A model generated the notes under the pieces. It was not told the origin of the DNA, made no database searches, and worked only from the letters and a program-made list of their open reading frames with translations. Below are positions 4,457-5,611 of a stretch of 5,611 nucleotides of DNA, piece after piece (the stretch's first letter is position 1; every line of letters begins with the position of its first letter). Made by a program: the position numbers and the translations under genes. The stretch comes from Armatimonadota bacterium (GTDB lineage Bacteria > Armatimonadota > Hebobacteria > CAIYQO01). The DNA is taken from positions 1-5,611 of the forward strand of contig JAKIYB010000322.1 of NCBI GenBank assembly GCA_022708765.1. Direction: 5' to 3'.

Positions 4457-5611
4457 ATGGAACAGAAGAAACCGAAGCGGCCGCGCGGCAAAGCCCGGCT
4501 AATTCCCAATACCTGTATCGCGTGTGGCGCGCGCTGCGAAAGCGCCTGTCCGGTGACGGCCATCGTGATGGACGATGCCGGCGCGCCGATCATTGATATC
4601 GAAAAGTGTATCGGCTGTGTGAAGTGCGTGAAGGTCTGCCCGGCCGAAGCGCTGGAAATGTTCTTCACCCCGGAAGAGCAGAAGATCCTCGACGAGCTGG
4701 CCGCGCAGGCCACCGAGGCCGCGCCGCCCGCTGAAGAAGTGGATCCCGAGGAAGCCGCGCTTGCCGCGATGCTCAAGCAGTATCGGGGCGTGTGGGTGTT
4801 CGTCGAACAGACCGAAGGCCATGCCGCCGGCGTCTCCTGGGAACTGCTGGGCAAGGGCGCCGAGTTGGCAGGGACGCTGGATGTTGAGTTGTGCGCGGTA
4901 GTCATCGGCCACGAGGTGGCGCACCTGGCGGATGAAGCCTTCGCCTACGGCGCGAAGAAGGTCTACCTGCTCGACCACCCCGTCTATAAATTCTATCGCA
5001 CCGAGCCGTACCTGCAGGCTATCTGTCACCTGACGAAAACGCACAAGCCGGAAGTGATCCTCATGGGCGCCACCGGCCTCGGGCGCGACCTGGCGGGCGC
5101 CGTGGCCACCCGACTCGCTACCGGCCTCACCGCCGACTGCACCGGCCTTTCTATTGACGACCAGCGCAACCTGATGCAAACGCGTCCGGCCTTCGGCGGC
5201 AATATCATGGCCACCATTCTCTGCGACCGAAACCGTCCGCAGATGGCCACCGTGCGCCCGCATGTGATGCCCATGCCGCCGCATGTCTCGGGACGCGTGG
5301 GTGAGATTATCCGCGATGACTTCGCGCCGAACGAAGATGATCTTACCGTAAAGGTGCTGGAAGTGCTGATGGACGCCCATCATAAGGACGCCATTGATAT
5401 CGCCGCCGCCGAAATTATCGTCTCCGGCGGGCGCGGGTTGATGAATAAGGAGAATTTCGCCATCGTTCGTGAACTGGCGGACGAAGTCGGCGGCGTGGTC
5501 GGCGCCTCGCGCAGCGCGGTGGACGCCGGCTGGATGCCCCAGGATCGCCAGGTGGGACAGACCGGCAAGACCGTGCGCCCGAAGATCTATATCGCCTGCG
5601 GCATCTCCGGT
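4457..5611 (+). CDS. etfA: Electron transfer flavoprotein subunit alpha with N-terminal ferredoxin domain (partial at right edge)
   Basis: 385 residues are visible. After a basic start, a ferredoxin-like domain carries two cysteine clusters. The first is Cys20, 23, 27, 31 (CX2CX3CX3CP) and the second is Cys51, 54, 57, 61 (CX2CX2CX3CP), predicting two [4Fe-4S] centres. An Ala/Glu/Pro-rich linker (about 85-105) leads into the EtfA N-domain (about 111-300: VWVFVEQTEG, ILMGATGLGRDLAGAVATRL, TRPAFGGNIMATI). The FAD-binding domain follows with IIVSGGRGL (320-328), GGVVGASRSAVDAGW (345-359) and QVGQTGKTVRPKIYIACGISG at the edge. Perhaps 50 to 60 residues are missing. The FAD would pass electrons between EtfB, the clusters and a dehydrogenase or iron-sulfur oxidoreductase; similar fusions include CarE of the caffeyl-CoA reductase complex and LctC of lactate dehydrogenase in Acetobacterium. 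The start has GAAGGA (4445-4450) six bases upstream. The physiological partner is probably encoded beyond the window. Confidence 0.94.
   Translation, partial: MEQKKPKRPRGKARLIPNTCIACGARCESACPVTAIVMDDAGAPIIDIEKCIGCVKCVKVCPAEALEMFFTPEEQKILDELAAQATEAAPPAEEVDPEEAALAAMLKQYRGVWVFVEQTEGHAAGVSWELLGKGAELAGTLDVELCAVVIGHEVAHLADEAFAYGAKKVYLLDHPVYKFYRTEPYLQAICHLTKTHKPEVILMGATGLGRDLAGAVATRLATGLTADCTGLSIDDQRNLMQTRPAFGGNIMATILCDRNRPQMATVRPHVMPMPPHVSGRVGEIIRDDFAPNEDDLTVKVLEVLMDAHHKDAIDIAAAEIIVSGGRGLMNKENFAIVRELADEVGGVVGASRSAVDAGWMPQDRQVGQTGKTVRPKIYIACGISG

Noticed and set aside
4499..5383. 294-codon minus-strand open frame opposite etfA
   Set aside because: The plus strand has unmistakable ferredoxin and ETF-alpha motifs. 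The antisense product is rich in His, Arg and Gly with no family resemblance.

Overview
The window comes from a GC-rich bacterial chromosome. It looks like a heterotroph that handles glycans and also runs flavin-based electron transfer. A ThuA-like protein, a sialidase-like protein with a LamG-type tail and a ferredoxin-fused EtfA occur together. I infer an uncultured lineage of the kind found in Armatimonadota, Planctomycetota, Hydrogenedentota or related phyla. No ribosomal or marker gene is present, so the phylum is not established.

Layout. At the left edge a ThuA-like gene on the minus strand runs off the window. It diverges, across 99 bp, from a plus-strand HAD phosphatase of the MtnX-like type. 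That gene ends exactly against the stop codon of a small minus-strand gene encoding an exported protein of unknown function. A second divergent intergenic region of about 200 bp follows. It holds a hairpin-like repeat near the small gene and a 37-bp nested dyad upstream of the next gene. The large plus-strand gene there encodes a cytoplasmic-looking, three-Asp-box sialidase-like beta-propeller with a C-terminal LamG-like domain. After about 210 bp with a plausible sigma70-type promoter comes an etfB-etfA operon. The etfA product carries an N-terminal ferredoxin domain with two cysteine clusters and is cut by the right edge just before the end of its FAD domain.

How the genes work together. 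EtfB and EtfA form one heterodimeric electron-transfer flavoprotein. Its added iron-sulfur domain suggests exchange with ferredoxin or an iron-sulfur oxidoreductase, as in the CarDE or lactate-dehydrogenase Etf types. The ThuA-like and sialidase-like genes both point to carbohydrate metabolism, but their divergent and separate arrangement does not make them one operon. The phosphatase and the small exported protein have no visible functional tie to their neighbours. I found no mobile element, CRISPR array, tRNA or rRNA. No strong intrinsic terminator was seen. The most original signals are the nested dyad before the sialidase-like gene and the apparent loss of the usual sialidase N-terminal arginine motif.
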